Part shown: one piece after another, positions 29,854-39,415 of the stretch
How positions within the stretch are numbered: the first letter of the stretch is position 1
Layout of the letters: every line of letters starts with the position of its first letter
NCBI RefSeq assembly: GCF_014042355.1
Contig: NZ_JACEZU010000007.1
Span: 248,001 to 312,000, forward strand
From: Rugamonas apoptosis
GTDB taxonomy: Bacteria; Pseudomonadota; Gammaproteobacteria; Burkholderiales; Burkholderiaceae_D
Direction of reading: 5' to 3'
DNA: 64,000 bases
Translations under genes and position numbers: made by a program
Notes under the pieces: generated by a model
Databases searched by the model: none
What the model saw: the letters and a program-made list of their open reading frames with translations, nothing else
Told to the model about the DNA's origin: nothing

Positions 29854-29900
29854 AAAACGGGGGCGTGACACGTTTTCAGCGTGTTCCGCCCCCGTTTTTT
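29854..29900 (+). terminator. Rho-independent terminator after valS
   Basis: A long stem (AAAACGGGGGCGTGACACG against its complement CGTGTTCCGCCCCCGTTTT) with loop TTTTCAG ends in a T-run. The stem resembles the GGGACGTAACAC repeat family. Confidence 0.9.
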
Positions 29901-30035
29901 CTTTGTGGAACTATCTCCGTTGCGGATTAGAATCAAAATAGCACGAGTGGTCAATTTTTTTGCAACATACGGTGGAATTGGGCCGACAGTTTGCTAAACT
30001 GCCAAATACACAACAACTATCCCGGAGACTCCACG

Positions 30036-30506
30036 ATGCGTTCTTTGAAGCAAGCAGCCACTATTTTTACCATCGCAGCAGCCAGCCTGGCGGCCAGCGC
30101 GCTGGTCGCTCCCGCCTGGGCGGACGACAGCTCGCCCGTCGGCCTGTGGAAAAATATCGATGACGTGACGGGCAAACCCAAGGCCCTGATCCGTATTACG
30201 GAAAGCAATGGCGCCCTGCAAGGCCAGATCGAAAAGCTGTTCCGCGCGCCCACCGAAGACCAGAACCCCAAGTGCGAGAAATGTGAAGGCGCCCGCAAGG
30301 ACGCACCCGTGCTCGGCCTGGTGATCATGTCCGGCCTGAAGAAGGACGGCAGCGAATACACGGGCGGTGAAATCCTCGACCCGGACAACGGCAAGGTCTA
30401 CAAGAGCAAGCTGAGCCTGGCCGACGGCGGCAAGAAACTGAACGTGCGCGGCTACATCGGCATCCCGATGCTGGGCCGTTCGCAAACCTGGGTGCGCCAG
30501 GAATAA
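30036..30506 (+). CDS. DUF2147 domain-containing secreted protein
   Basis: A 156-residue exported protein. The signal peptide MRSLKQAATIFTIAAASLAA ends near AWA. The DUF2147 domain is clear: GLWKNIDDVTGKPKALIRI, GALQGQIEKLF, then LGLVIMSGLKKDG and GEILDPDNGKVYKSKL. A CEKCEG pair could form a disulfide. The family is a lipocalin-like beta fold of unknown role. ATG at 30036 follows GGAGA and starts the signal peptide; 15 upstream residues of the open frame were dropped. Confidence 0.87.
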   Translation: MRSLKQAATIFTIAAASLAASALVAPAWADDSSPVGLWKNIDDVTGKPKALIRITESNGALQGQIEKLFRAPTEDQNPKCEKCEGARKDAPVLGLVIMSGLKKDGSEYTGGEILDPDNGKVYKSKLSLADGGKKLNVRGYIGIPMLGRSQTWVRQE

Positions 30507-30524
30507 GTGCGTCCTGCCCGCCTG

Positions 30525-30559
30525 AAAAAAACCGGCCACGTTGCACAGGCCGGTTTTTT
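30525..30559. terminator. Bidirectional terminator between the DUF2147 gene and pqqE
   Basis: AAAAAACCGGCC and GGCCGGTTTTTT form a 12-bp inverted repeat with an 11-base loop between convergent genes. A T-run follows the stem on both strands. Confidence 0.9.
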
Positions 30560-30589
30560 ATTTGCGCTTGGTTGATGGTGTGGCCAGGC

Positions 30590-31741
30590 CTACTTCTGCG
30601 AGAGCAGCCGCGAATTGGCATCGCTGCGGTAGATCAGCGGCGCCTCCGCGCCCGCCGCCGCCTGGCTGGCCTGGGCCTGGCGCACGATGCGCACGATGTC
30701 GCCATGCTGGGGTGACTTGCTGCACACCGGGTCGGCGTTGGCCGCATCGCCCGTCAGCGCCAGCGCCTGGCAGCGGCAGCCGCCGTAATCCTTGTGCTTG
30801 TCGTCGCAACTGCGGCACGGCTCCTTCATCCATGCGTCGCCACGGAACTTGTTGAAGGCCTCGCTCTCGTACCAGATTTCTTTCAAGCTCTGCTCGGTCA
30901 CGTTGGGGAAGCTCATGCCCTGGATAGTGCGCGCCGCGTGGCAGGGCAAGGCCGCGCCGTCGGCCGCCACGTCCAGGAACACGGAGCCCCAGCCATTCAT
31001 GCAAGCCTTGGGCCGCGCCTCGAAATAATCGGGCACCACGAACAGGATGCGCAGCCGGGAGCCGATGCGTTCGCGGCAAGCGTTCACCACCGCCTCAGCC
31101 CGCTCCAGCTGTTCGCGCGTGGGCATCAGCTGGGCGCGGTTGACCATGCCCCAGCCGTAGTACTGGGTGTTGGCCAGCTCCAGGTATTCCACACCCATCT
31201 CGAGCGCCATGTCGATGATGCGTTCCACATGGTCCAGGTTGTAGCGGTGCAACACCACGTTGAGCACCATCGGATAGTCGTACTGCTTGATCAGCCGCGC
31301 CACGCGCGCCTTCAGGTCGAAGGTGCGGGTGCTGCTGAGGAAGTCGTTCATTTCCCGGGTCGAATCCTGGAACGACAACTGGATGTGGTCGAGCCCGGCC
31401 TCTTTGAAAGCCGCGATGCGCTGCTCCGTCAAGCCGATGCCGGACGTGATCAGGTTGGTGTAGTAGCCCAGCCGGCGGCCTTCGGCCACCAGCAGTTCCA
31501 GGTCGTCGCGCAGCAGCGGTTCGCCGCCGGAAAAGCCCAGTTGCGCAGCGCCCAGTGCACGGCCCTGGCGCAGCACGTCTATCCACTGTTCGGTGCTCAG
31601 CTCGTGACGGTTGCTCGCGTAATCGACCGGGTTGTAGCAGAACGCGCAATGCAACGGGCAACGGTAAGTCAGCTCAGCCAGCAACCACATGGGCGGCGCG
31701 ATGGCCGCCGTGCTGACCTGCGGGAGGGCGGCGCTAGACAA
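30590..31741 (-). CDS. pqqE: PQQ biosynthesis radical SAM/SPASM enzyme PqqE
   Basis: Crosslinks the Glu and Tyr side chains of the PqqA peptide bound to PqqD. The radical SAM cluster motif is C28-x3-C32-x2-C35 (CPLHCAFC). The C-terminal SPASM region supplies further cluster cysteines (KACMNGWG, LPCHAA, EPCRSCDDKHKDYGGCRCQA). The 383 residues match the family. Its start overlaps the pqqD end by 8 bases, and it is last in the pqqABCDE operon, ending at a bidirectional terminator. Confidence 0.96.
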   Translation of the reverse strand: MSSAALPQVSTAAIAPPMWLLAELTYRCPLHCAFCYNPVDYASNRHELSTEQWIDVLRQGRALGAAQLGFSGGEPLLRDDLELLVAEGRRLGYYTNLITSGIGLTEQRIAAFKEAGLDHIQLSFQDSTREMNDFLSSTRTFDLKARVARLIKQYDYPMVLNVVLHRYNLDHVERIIDMALEMGVEYLELANTQYYGWGMVNRAQLMPTREQLERAEAVVNACRERIGSRLRILFVVPDYFEARPKACMNGWGSVFLDVAADGAALPCHAARTIQGMSFPNVTEQSLKEIWYESEAFNKFRGDAWMKEPCRSCDDKHKDYGGCRCQALALTGDAANADPVCSKSPQHGDIVRIVRQAQASQAAAGAEAPLIYRSDANSRLLSQK

Positions 31742-31997
31742 GCCAGCCTCGCTGCCGCGCTTCGGCCAGGAAGGCCAGCACGTCCGGACCGAGGTCGCTG
31801 GCCTGGAATGCCGTTTCCAGCTCGCGCACCAGGTCGGCCACCTCGCGGCTGCCGTCGCAGCGCTTGAGGATTTCCGCCGCGCTCGGGTTGAGCCGCACCA
31901 ACCCTTCCGGGTACAGCAGCACGTACGCTTGCTGCGCTTCCTCCCACTGCAGGCGGAACAGCCTGGACAGCTTGGGCATCGTCAAGTCGGTCAGCAT
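31734..31997 (-). CDS. pqqD: PQQ biosynthesis peptide chaperone PqqD
   Basis: An 87-residue RiPP-recognition-element protein that binds the PqqA precursor and presents it to PqqE. PKLSRLFRLQWEEAQQAYVL, then LYPEGLVRLNPSAAEIL and LKRCDGSREVADLV are the typical winged-helix blocks. It lies 15 bp after pqqC and overlaps pqqE by 8 bases. Confidence 0.94.
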   Translation of the reverse strand: MLTDLTMPKLSRLFRLQWEEAQQAYVLLYPEGLVRLNPSAAEILKRCDGSREVADLVRELETAFQASDLGPDVLAFLAEARQRGWLV

Positions 31998-32012
31998 GAT
32001 GGCTCTCCCGGT

Positions 32013-32729
32013 TCAGTCGTAGGCCAGTGCGATGGCATCCATCATGGCCCACAAGATGTCGAGTTTGAATTGCAATATACCGAGCGCCTGTTCCTGCTGC
32101 GCGCGCGTGGTGAAGTGCGCCAGCGTGACGGCCAGGCCATGTTCCACGTCGCGCTCGGCCAGCGAGATGCGGCTGCGGAAGTAAGCCAGCCCTTCCGGCT
32201 CGATCCACGGATAATTCTTGGGCCAGCTGGCCAGGCGATCCTTGTGGATCTTCGGTGCGAACATTTCCGTGAGCGACGAACAGACGCCTTCCTGCCACGG
32301 CGCCTGGCGCGCGAAGTTCACATAGGCATCCACCGCGAAACGCACGCCGGGCTGCACCTCGCGCAGCGACCACAAATCGTCGCGCGCGATGCCGACCGCC
32401 TCGCCCAGCCGGCTCCACGCTTCGATGCCGCCCGCGTTGTCGCCGTGGCCGTCGTGGTCGTGGATGCGCTCCACCCACAGCCGGCGCGTGGCGCGGTCCG
32501 GACAATTGGCCATGATGGCCGCGTCCTTGCGGGGAATGTTGATCTGGTAGTAGAAGCGGTTGGCCACCCAGCCCCGGATCTGGTCCGGCGTGAGCGTGCC
32601 TTCCTGCATGCGCACGTTGAAGTGGTGATGGATGTGATAGCCGGCGCCCTTGGCCATCAGTTGTTCCGTGAACTCACGTTCATCCCACGCCGGCCGGTTG
32701 TCCCGCCCTGGTTGCGACATCATGTTCAT
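32013..32729 (-). CDS. pqqC: Pyrroloquinoline-quinone synthase PqqC
   Basis: Cofactor-free oxidase that carries out the final ring closure and eight-electron oxidation to PQQ. The all-helical 238-residue protein shows [14 protein letters not shown] near residue 31, [34 protein letters not shown] and [11 protein letters not shown], with the conserved active-site His, Arg, Tyr and Lys residues. Its ATG overlaps the pqqB stop by 4 bases. Confidence 0.96.
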   Translation of the reverse strand: MNMMSQPGRDNRPAWDEREFTEQLMAKGAGYHIHHHFNVRMQEGTLTPDQIRGWVANRFYYQINIPRKDAAIMANCPDRATRRLWVERIHDHDGHGDNAGGIEAWSRLGEAVGIARDDLWSLREVQPGVRFAVDAYVNFARQAPWQEGVCSSLTEMFAPKIHKDRLASWPKNYPWIEPEGLAYFRSRISLAERDVEHGLAVTLAHFTTRAQQEQALGILQFKLDILWAMMDAIALAYD

Positions 32730-33643
32730 AGTGTGATCTCCATACCGTCATAGGCCAGCTCGATGCCGTGCTCACCCAGCGTGGCGTGCTGGGGCGAGTC
32801 TTCATCGAGGATGGGATTGGTGTTGTTAATGTGGATCAGGATCTTGCGCGATGCCGGCATCTGGTCCAGCACTTCGATCATGCCGCCCGCGCCCGACTGC
32901 GGCAAATGGCCCATGGAGGCGGCCGGATTGGGCGAGAAGCCCAGCGTGATCATTTCGTCCTCGGTCCAGAACGTGCCGTCCACCAGCAGGCAGTCGGCGC
33001 CGCGCATGAGGGCCGTGGTGGTGGCGTCGAGGCTGCCCAGGCCGGGTGCGTAGAACAGGGTGCGGCCGGAGATCATGTCCTCCACCAGCAGGCCGATGTT
33101 GTCACCCAGCTGGGGCCGTTCGCGGTGGGGCGAGTATGGCGGCGCCTTGCTGTGCAGCGGCACGGCCGTCAACCGGATGCCGCTCAGGGCCGGGATCTCG
33201 AACGGCTGCGCTTGGCCCGCCACCGGCAGCGGCTGCCAGTGTACGCCGCAATAGTGCGACAGCACGTCGGCCAGCGGATAGCCGGTCTGCAAATCGTCCC
33301 AGACGGACGCGCTGCAATAGAGGGGGATGGTGCGCCCTTCGCGCAGCATCATCAGGCCAGTCACGTGGTCCACCTGGGCATCCATCAGCAGCACGGCCGC
33401 GATGCCCGTATCGCGTGCGGCGCGGGCTGGCTGCAGGGCCGGCGTGGCGCGGATCTGGGTCAGGATATCGGGTGAGGCATTCACCAACAGCCAGTCCGTG
33501 CCGTTGGCGGAAATGGCGATCGACGATTGGGTGCGGGCGCGGCTGTTGATGGTGCCGTTGCGCACGCCGTTACAGTTGTAGCAGTTACAGTTCCATTGCG
33601 GATAGCCGCCGCCAGCCGAAGAACCCAGTACGATGATTTTCAT
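32726..33643 (-). CDS. pqqB: PQQ biosynthesis protein PqqB
   Basis: Metallo-beta-lactamase-fold enzyme thought to hydroxylate the tyrosine of the PQQ precursor. It begins [19 protein letters not shown], with the conserved CNCYNC zinc knuckle, and contains [12 protein letters not shown] and LLVDGTFW motifs, then [14 protein letters not shown]. The open frame extends to 33832, but ATG at 33643 starts the conserved N-terminus and gives 305 residues. It overlaps pqqC by 4 bases and follows pqqA by 67 bp. Confidence 0.96.
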   Translation of the reverse strand: MKIIVLGSSAGGGYPQWNCNCYNCNGVRNGTINSRARTQSSIAISANGTDWLLVNASPDILTQIRATPALQPARAARDTGIAAVLLMDAQVDHVTGLMMLREGRTIPLYCSASVWDDLQTGYPLADVLSHYCGVHWQPLPVAGQAQPFEIPALSGIRLTAVPLHSKAPPYSPHRERPQLGDNIGLLVEDMISGRTLFYAPGLGSLDATTTALMRGADCLLVDGTFWTEDEMITLGFSPNPAASMGHLPQSGAGGMIEVLDQMPASRKILIHINNTNPILDEDSPQHATLGEHGIELAYDGMEITL

Positions 33644-33710
33644 CAGTAACCTCGAATCGAACTTGCGCCGCGACCACCGGCAACTGGCCGGCGGCCGCGG
33701 CAAGCGCCGC

Positions 33711-33785
33711 TTAGCGGTTGGCGATGTACAGCGTGATTTCAAAACCGAAACGGAAATCGATGAACTCTGGTTTGCTCCATTGCAT
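33711..33785 (-). CDS. pqqA: PQQ precursor peptide PqqA
   Basis: A 24-residue peptide, too short for most gene finders. I translated [18 protein letters not shown] followed by LYIANR and a TAA stop. The conserved E16-x3-Y20 pair (FEITLY) supplies all carbons and nitrogens of PQQ. AAGGAG lies 5 bases before the ATG. It is the first gene of pqqABCDE; the 67-bp gap to pqqB may help make more PqqA than the enzymes. No PQQ-dependent dehydrogenase gene is in the window. Confidence 0.95.
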   Translation of the reverse strand: MQWSKPEFIDFRFGFEITLYIANR

Positions 33786-33827
33786 GGCTGTCTCCTTGAA
33801 TATAGGTAGGTTGATTGACCGTCCTGG

Positions 33828-33843
33828 ACCATGTGGACATGGT
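33828..33843. promoter_or_regulatory. Palindrome upstream of pqqA, candidate operator
   Basis: ACCATGT and ACATGGT form a perfect 7-bp dyad around a central GG, about 43 bp before the pqqA start in the 185-bp gap to yaiI. It is placed where a promoter-overlapping regulator site would sit. Confidence 0.35.
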
Positions 33844-33970
33844 TTTCGGACCATCACAGCTATCTACGCAAGTTCCATGCCGCTCGCGTTGGAACAGCGC
33901 GCGCAGGTGCATGGCGCAATTGCCTGCGCCACCGTGCAACAAAAGTGTGGAGAAATGGAACAGTGGTGTG

Positions 33971-34423
33971 TCAGCGCGTGCGCATCTTGTGCAGATGGCG
34001 GTCCAGGCTGTTGGCGAAATTCTGGCGGTCGGCCTGGCTGAAAGCGGCCGGGCCACCCGTGTCCACGCCGCTGCCGCGCAGCTCGTCGAGGAAGGCGCGC
34101 ATGGTCAGCATTTGCTGGATATTATCGCGGGTGTAGAACTCGCCGCGCGGGTTGAGCGCGTAGCCGCCCTTGTCCAGCACGTCGGACGCGAGCGGGATGT
34201 CACCCGTGATAACCAGGTCACCGGCCGCCAGCCGGCGCACGATCTCCTGGTCCGCCACGTCGGCGCCCGATGGCACTTGCAGGGCGCGGATGAAGCGTGA
34301 AGGCGGCACCCGCATCAACTGGTTGGCCACCAGCGTCACCTGCAACTGGACGCGGTCGGCCACCCGATACAGGATCTCCTTGATGACGGCGGGACAGGCA
34401 TCCGCATCGACCCAGATCTGCAT
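33971..34423 (-). CDS. YaiI/YqxD family protein (UPF0178)
   Basis: A 150-residue protein of the UPF0178 family, a PIN/NYN-like fold with unproven nuclease activity. The N-terminus [20 protein letters not shown] carries the signature acidic cluster. Further blocks are [38 protein letters not shown] and [13 protein letters not shown] at 34423 begins the standard family N-terminus; a GTG at 34453 would add ten residues but overlaps nothing conserved. It follows ruvB by 17 bp on the same strand and is probably co-transcribed. Confidence 0.87.
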   Translation of the reverse strand: MQIWVDADACPAVIKEILYRVADRVQLQVTLVANQLMRVPPSRFIRALQVPSGADVADQEIVRRLAAGDLVITGDIPLASDVLDKGGYALNPRGEFYTRDNIQQMLTMRAFLDELRGSGVDTGGPAAFSQADRQNFANSLDRHLHKMRTR

Positions 34424-34440
34424 GGGCGCGGCCGGCGGGG

Positions 34441-35496
34441 TCAGCTCCCCCACAGCTCACCGTTCGGATTGACGCGCGGGGGATTGACGCCGAAGTGCAG
34501 GTAAGCGGCCGGCGTGGCGACCCGCCCGCGCGGGGTGCGTTGCAGGAAACCTTGCTGGATCAGGTAAGGTTCCAGCACATCCTCAATGGTGTCGGCCGCC
34601 TCGCCGATGGCCGCCGCCAGGTTGCCGATACCGACCGGGCCACCACCGAACTTGAACAGCACCGCTTCCAGCAGCTTGCGGTCCATCACGTCGAAGCCCA
34701 CCGTGTCCACGTCCAGCATGACGAGGGCCGCGTCCGCCACCTGCTTGGTGATGTCGCCGTCGCCCTTCACTTCCGCGTAGTCACGCACGCGGCGCAGCAG
34801 GCGGTTGGCGATACGGGGCGTGCCGCGCGCGCGGCGCGCCACCTCGGCCGCGCCGTCCGGTTCGATCTCCGCCTTGAGCAAGGCGGCGCTGCGGGTGACG
34901 ATGCGGGTCAGTTCGGCCGTGTTGTAGAACTCCAGCCGGGCCACGATGCCGAAGCGGTCGCGCAGCGGGTTGGTCAGCATGCCGGCCCGGGTGGTGGCGC
35001 CCACCAGCGTGAACGGCTGCAAGTCCAGTTTGACGGAACGGGCCGCCGGGCCTTCGCCGATCATGATGTCGATCTGATAATCCTCGAGCGCCGGATACAG
35101 GATTTCCTCCACCACGGGCGACAGGCGGTGGATTTCATCGATGAACAGCACATCGTTCGCTTCCAGGTTGGTCAGGATCGCGGCCAGGTCGCCGGGCCGC
35201 TCCAGCACGGGGCCGGAAGTCTGGCGCAGGTTGACGCCCATCTCGCGCGCGATGATGTTGGCCAGCGTGGTCTTGCCCAGCCCGGGTGGGCCGAACAACA
35301 AAGTGTGGTCCAGCGCCTCGCCGCGCTTGCGGGCGGCCTTGATGAAGATTTCCAGCTGGTCGCGGATCTTTTCCTGCCCGACGTATTCATCGAGGTGCTT
35401 GGGACGCAAGGCCCGTTCGATCGCTTCCTCATTGGGCGAAGCGGGGGCCGCGTCGATGATGCGCTGTTCGGTGAAGTTGTCGGTTTGGATGCTCAT
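34441..35496 (-). CDS. ruvB: Holliday junction branch migration ATPase RuvB
   Basis: AAA+ hexameric motor that drives branch migration with RuvA. Walker A is GPPGLGKTT at 69-77, Walker B is FIDEIHRL, sensor 1 lies in [11 protein letters not shown] and the arginine finger region in PLRDRFG. The C-terminal winged helix includes [16 protein letters not shown]. Length 351 residues is normal. It is separated from ruvA by a two-gene insert of lower GC, although ruvA and ruvB are usually adjacent. Confidence 0.96.
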   Translation of the reverse strand: MSIQTDNFTEQRIIDAAPASPNEEAIERALRPKHLDEYVGQEKIRDQLEIFIKAARKRGEALDHTLLFGPPGLGKTTLANIIAREMGVNLRQTSGPVLERPGDLAAILTNLEANDVLFIDEIHRLSPVVEEILYPALEDYQIDIMIGEGPAARSVKLDLQPFTLVGATTRAGMLTNPLRDRFGIVARLEFYNTAELTRIVTRSAALLKAEIEPDGAAEVARRARGTPRIANRLLRRVRDYAEVKGDGDITKQVADAALVMLDVDTVGFDVMDRKLLEAVLFKFGGGPVGIGNLAAAIGEAADTIEDVLEPYLIQQGFLQRTPRGRVATPAAYLHFGVNPPRVNPNGELWGS

Positions 35497-35507
35497 TCAA
35501 GAATCTA

Positions 35508-35822
35508 TCAAGTATTGTCGTCTTTGATCGGGGCGGGAACAGTTGCCAGAACCCGACGTACATAATCCCCGATCATCTGGTTCGCGGCACGCAACTGCTC
35601 TTGTTCGCCTAGCGTCAGCATTCTGACCTTCCCCCTTAATACCGGCGGGCTGTCGAGCCGAACGACCAAAGGTTCGACTTTACCTTCCCCGACCAGCTTC
35701 TTCCAAGCGCTCAACGATTCTTTCGCTCGTTGCAGTCTGGATAAGGTATCGGGCTTCCGATGCGGTGAGACAGTCGAAGCCGAAGCCAAATCGCTGCCTC
35801 CACCAGAATTCGATTGTTCCAT
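35508..35822 (-). CDS. Small protein of unknown function overlapping a phosphoribosyltransferase-like gene
   Basis: A 104-residue soluble, mildly basic protein that I do not recognise. It has a Ser/Gly-rich N-terminus, a helical middle (LSRLQRAKESLSAWKKLVGEG) with heptad-like spacing, and a C-terminal segment VRMLTLGEQEQLRAANQMI. AAGGAG lies 5 bases before the ATG, a strong ribosome site. Its first 47 codons overlap the last 47 codons of the upstream gene in another frame. It ends 11 bp before ruvB. Base composition is lower in GC than the flanking ruv genes. Confidence 0.62.
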   Translation of the reverse strand: MEQSNSGGGSDLASASTVSPHRKPDTLSRLQRAKESLSAWKKLVGEGKVEPLVVRLDSPPVLRGKVRMLTLGEQEQLRAANQMIGDYVRRVLATVPAPIKDDNT

Positions 35823-36393
35823 GCTTGCTCCTTAACGCGTCAAGCTGATGATTCGCCAACGCCAGCTTTGCCGAGTGTGGCTTCCCGGTCAATACGCTTG
35901 TGCCGAGAACCTTGGCGCCTTGAACCAAAATATGGCCGCGCAGATTGGCAAGAGTACCACCTTGGCCGATAAAATCGTCTATCAGAAAATAGTTTAGGCC
36001 AGATTTAACTGCACCACTGAAAAGCGCTTGATTGGCCATGCGAACGAAGCCACTGGCGCCAGTATGACCGACAACGTTCTTCTGAAGCACATGTGTTTCG
36101 ATGTCCCAGTTCAAAATGACGGCAATCGTCTCGGCCATTGCCCTGGGGATCGCATTCAATCCGGCAGACTCCTCTGCCTGCACTGCAAGCAGTACCGGCG
36201 AAAAAGGTCCATATTCCCGGCTTAACCGATCCAAAATTTCATAGGACAGCGACTCGGTGACAAGGCTGATCGAAGCGATCACATCGCCAGCCTTTGCTTG
36301 TTGATAGCTGGAGTGCCGTTTGACGAATAGTTCCGATGCGTGAATCAAGACATCCGGAAAGCCATTCCAGGGAAAACGTATCGGCTTGTCCAT
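35680..36393 (-). CDS. Phosphoribosyltransferase-like protein
   Basis: A 237-residue protein with a type I PRTase signature: two acidic residues and a loop in FLIDDFIGQGGTLAN (D139, D140, GQGGT 143-147), preceded by a hydrophobic strand. The motif normally binds the PRPP ribose-5-phosphate. The nucleobase specificity hood cannot be recognised, so the substrate is unknown. GGAGG precedes the ATG at 36393; an earlier start at 36444 lacks this. The C-terminal 47 codons overlap the next gene in a different frame, yet still read like family sequence (TASEARYLIQTATSERIVERL). It sits in a lower-GC insert between ruvA and ruvB. Confidence 0.72.
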   Translation of the reverse strand: MDKPIRFPWNGFPDVLIHASELFVKRHSSYQQAKAGDVIASISLVTESLSYEILDRLSREYGPFSPVLLAVQAEESAGLNAIPRAMAETIAVILNWDIETHVLQKNVVGHTGASGFVRMANQALFSGAVKSGLNYFLIDDFIGQGGTLANLRGHILVQGAKVLGTSVLTGKPHSAKLALANHQLDALRSKHGTIEFWWRQRFGFGFDCLTASEARYLIQTATSERIVERLEEAGRGR

Positions 36394-36458
36394 GACTGCC
36401 TCCGCTCGACCCGAAGATCGAGCATAGGCAGAAGCGCCAGCCACTCATTTGAGACACA

Positions 36459-37037
36459 TCACCCCTTGGATAACGCCTTCAATGCCTGCTTGATGCCGTC
36501 CGAAACACCGCTGCCGGCCGGCACGGTCTTCAATGCGGCCACCGCTTCCTTGTCCGAATAGCCCAGCGCCAGCAGGGCGTTCAGGATATCAGATTGCGAA
36601 TCGGGCACGGCATGGACGCCGCCGGCGCCGATGTCGGCGCCCAGCTTGCCTTTCAGTTCCAGCAGCAAGCGCTCAGCCGTCTTCTTGCCGATGCCGGGTA
36701 CCTTGACCAACCGGCCCGCTTCCTGCAATGTGACCGCCTGCGCCAGGTCGGCGATCGACATGCCCGACAGGATGGACAGCGCCGTGCGCGCGCCCACGCC
36801 GCTGATCTTGATCAACTGGCGGAAGACGGCACGCTCCTCGGCGTTGCCGAAGCCGAACAACAAATGCGCATCCTCGCGGATCGCCTGGTGGGTGAACAGC
36901 ACCACCTTCTCGCCCACCTGCGGCAGGTTGTAGAACGTGCTCATCGGCACGTCCACCTCATAGCCCACGCCCTGCACGTCGACCAGCAGTTGCGGCGGAT
37001 TTTTTTCCAGCAGGATGCCGGACAGACGACCTATCAT
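36459..37037 (-). CDS. ruvA: Holliday junction DNA-binding protein RuvA
   Basis: Tetrameric protein that binds four-way junctions and loads RuvB. The 192 residues start [20 protein letters not shown] (OB domain) and carry two helix-hairpin-helix motifs ([14 protein letters not shown] and [16 protein letters not shown]), then the flexible linker and the C-terminal RuvB-binding domain ([19 protein letters not shown]). It follows ruvC by 31 bp. Confidence 0.95.
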   Translation of the reverse strand: MIGRLSGILLEKNPPQLLVDVQGVGYEVDVPMSTFYNLPQVGEKVVLFTHQAIREDAHLLFGFGNAEERAVFRQLIKISGVGARTALSILSGMSIADLAQAVTLQEAGRLVKVPGIGKKTAERLLLELKGKLGADIGAGGVHAVPDSQSDILNALLALGYSDKEAVAALKTVPAGSGVSDGIKQALKALSKG

Positions 37038-37068
37038 CGTGATACCTTTTTGGTATTAGTAAGGGAGA

Positions 37069-37644
37069 TTAACCGACCAGCCGGCCGCGCTTCATGCGCA
37101 GCCCGGCCAGCGGTCCGGGCAGGCCGGCGGCGGCAACCGTACCGCCGCTGGCCGCGTTGGCGCCGGCGATCAGGGTCAGCGTTTCGCGGCTGTGGGCATG
37201 GCAGATGGCCACGCCCAGCGCATCGGCCGCGTCGGTGCCGGGCAGGCCTGGCAGCGCCAGCAGCCGCGCCACCATGGCTTGCACCTGGGCCTTGACGGCC
37301 CGGCCCGTGCCGACCACGGCCTGCTTGACCTGGGTGGGCGAATACTCGGCCACGGCCAGCTCGGCCGTCACCAGCGCGCAAATGGCCGCGCCGCGGGCCT
37401 GGCCCAGCAACAAGGTCGATTGGGGATTGACGTTGACGAAGACTTGCTCGATGGCGGCGCAATCGGGTTGGTACTGCCTGGCCACCTGGCCCACGCCGTC
37501 CAGGATCACCTTGAGCCGCTTGGGCAAATCGCCCTCGCCGCTCTTGATGGTGCCCGAGGCGATGTAACGCAGCCTCGCCCCCTGCTTGTGAATGACGCCA
37601 AAGCCGGTGGTGCGCAAGCCGGGGTCGATGCCGAGAATAATCAT
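37069..37644 (-). CDS. ruvC: Crossover junction endodeoxyribonuclease RuvC
   Basis: RNase H-fold resolvase that cuts Holliday junctions. The catalytic D7 lies in [14 protein letters not shown], the Glu in [11 protein letters not shown] near residue 66, and the C-terminal acidic residues in [14 protein letters not shown]. Length 191 residues is slightly longer than the E. coli protein (173), with an Ala/Gly-rich tail. First gene of the ruvC-ruvA-ruvB series, after the purH terminator. Confidence 0.95.
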   Translation of the reverse strand: MIILGIDPGLRTTGFGVIHKQGARLRYIASGTIKSGEGDLPKRLKVILDGVGQVARQYQPDCAAIEQVFVNVNPQSTLLLGQARGAAICALVTAELAVAEYSPTQVKQAVVGTGRAVKAQVQAMVARLLALPGLPGTDAADALGVAICHAHSRETLTLIAGANAASGGTVAAAGLPGPLAGLRMKRGRLVG

Positions 37645-37681
37645 TCCCGGATTGTACCCGGGAAAATTGAATGCTGTATAT

Positions 37682-37721
37682 AAAAACAGTGCGGCGGACC
37701 GAAACCGGCCCGCCGCACTGT
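37682..37721 (-). terminator. Rho-independent terminator after purH
   Basis: On the minus strand ACAGTGCGGCGG and its complement form a 12-bp stem with a 12-base loop, followed by a TTTTT run, 16 bp past the purH stop. It separates purH from ruvC. Confidence 0.88.
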
Positions 37722-37736
37722 GGGCACTACTTGAGA

Positions 37737-39323
37737 TTAATGACGGAAGTGACGGGTGCCGGTGTAGACCATGACCACGCCGCGCTCGTCGGCCGCGTCG
37801 ATCACTTCCTGGTCGCGCATCGAGCCGCCCGGATGGATCACGCAGTTCGCGCCCGCGTCCACCACCACGTCCAGGCCGTCGCGGAACGGGAAGAAGGCGT
37901 CCGACGCCACCACCGAGCCGGTCAGCGACAGGCCGGCGTTCTGCGCCTTGATCGAGGCGATACGGGCCGAGTCGATACGGCTCATCTGGCCAGCGCCCAC
38001 GCCCAGGGTCATGTTGTTACCGCAGAACACGATGGCGTTGGACTTGACGTACTTGGCCACACGCCAGGCGAACATCATGTCCTGCAATTGCTGCTGGGTA
38101 GGCTGGAGCTTGGTCACCACTTTCAGGTCGCCCACCAGCACGTTCTTGGCATCGGCCGACTGCACCAGCAGGCCGCCGCCCACGCGCTTGAAGTCCATCG
38201 CGTTGATGCCGTTGCCCAGCGGGATTTCCAGCAGGCGCACGTTCTGCTTGGCCGACAGGATCTGCAGCGCTTCGGCCGTGAACGACGGCGCGATCAGCAC
38301 TTCCACGAACAGCTTGGCCAGTTCCGTGGCGGCGACGCCATCCACTTCCGTGTTGAAGGCGATGATGCCGCCGAAGGCCGAGGTCGGATCGGTCTGCAGC
38401 GCGCGCTTGTAAGCGTCCACCGCGTTGGCGCCCAGCGCCACGCCGCATGGGTTGGCGTGCTTGACGATCACGCAGGCGGCGCTCTGGTCGAAACCGCCCA
38501 GGCTCTTCACGCATTCCCAGGCCGCGTCGGCGTCGGCGATGTTGTTGTACGACAGTTCCTTGCCCTGCAGCTGGCGGTAGTTGGCCAGCGCGCCGGCCGA
38601 CGGTTGCAGGTCGCGGTAGAAGGCGGCGCTCTGGTGCGGGTTCTCGCCGTAGCGCATGTCCTGCACTTTTTCGAACGCCACGTTCAGCGTTTGCGGATAA
38701 GCCGCGCGGCTGGCGTGGGCCTTGTCGGCGCCCAGGCTGGTCAGGTAGTTGGTGATGGCGCCGTCGTACTGGGCCGTGTGGGCGTAGACCTTGGTGGCCA
38801 GCTTGAAACGGGTGTCGTAGCTGACCTGGCCGGGCGCGTTGTCGGTGCCCTTCATTTCCGCCAGTACCACGCCGTAGTCGGCCGGGTCGCAGATCACCAC
38901 CACGTCCTTGTGGTTCTTGGCGGCCGAACGCAGCATGGTGGGGCCGCCGATGTCGATGTTCTCGATCGCGTCTTCCAGCGTGCACGTATCCTTGGCCACG
39001 GTAGCCTGGAAGGGGTACAGGTTGACCACCACCATGTCGATGGTCGGCATGTTGTGCTCTTCCAGCTTGGCCATGTGCTCAGGGAAATCGCGACGGGCCA
39101 GGATGCCGCCGTGCACTTTCGGGTGCAGCGTTTTCACGCGGCCGTCCAGCATCTCCGGGAAGCCGGTGTAGTCGGCCACCTCGGTCACGGCCAGGCCGTT
39201 GTCGGCCAGCAGTTTGGCGGTGCCGCCGGTCGACAGGAGGTTGACGCCCATGGCCGCCAGGGCGCGGGCGAAGTCCAGGACGCCGGTCTTGTCGGATACG
39301 GAGATGAGTGCTTGTTTAATCAT
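37737..39323 (-). CDS. purH: Bifunctional AICAR formyltransferase/IMP cyclohydrolase
   Basis: Performs the last two steps of IMP synthesis. The N-terminal IMP cyclohydrolase domain starts [19 protein letters not shown] with STGGTAK and [11 protein letters not shown]. The C-terminal transformylase domain has [22 protein letters not shown] and [10 protein letters not shown], with the catalytic Lys-His pair. ATG at 39323 begins the canonical N-terminus and gives 528 residues; 19 upstream residues of the open frame were dropped. It lies downstream of dusB and fis on the same strand. Confidence 0.96.
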   Translation of the reverse strand: MIKQALISVSDKTGVLDFARALAAMGVNLLSTGGTAKLLADNGLAVTEVADYTGFPEMLDGRVKTLHPKVHGGILARRDFPEHMAKLEEHNMPTIDMVVVNLYPFQATVAKDTCTLEDAIENIDIGGPTMLRSAAKNHKDVVVICDPADYGVVLAEMKGTDNAPGQVSYDTRFKLATKVYAHTAQYDGAITNYLTSLGADKAHASRAAYPQTLNVAFEKVQDMRYGENPHQSAAFYRDLQPSAGALANYRQLQGKELSYNNIADADAAWECVKSLGGFDQSAACVIVKHANPCGVALGANAVDAYKRALQTDPTSAFGGIIAFNTEVDGVAATELAKLFVEVLIAPSFTAEALQILSAKQNVRLLEIPLGNGINAMDFKRVGGGLLVQSADAKNVLVGDLKVVTKLQPTQQQLQDMMFAWRVAKYVKSNAIVFCGNNMTLGVGAGQMSRIDSARIASIKAQNAGLSLTGSVVASDAFFPFRDGLDVVVDAGANCVIHPGGSMRDQEVIDAADERGVVMVYTGTRHFRH

Positions 39324-39415
39324 GGCTATGGCTAGTTGGTTGAGTATTCTTGGTTCAAGCCCACCGGCGCCAGCGGCCATGCACAGCCACCCAGGTGCCG
39401 GAAGGTCGCGCGCGC

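Noticed and set aside
27037..29871. 944-codon minus-strand frame opposite valS
   Set aside because: Antisense shadow of valS with no domain; the same composition bias.
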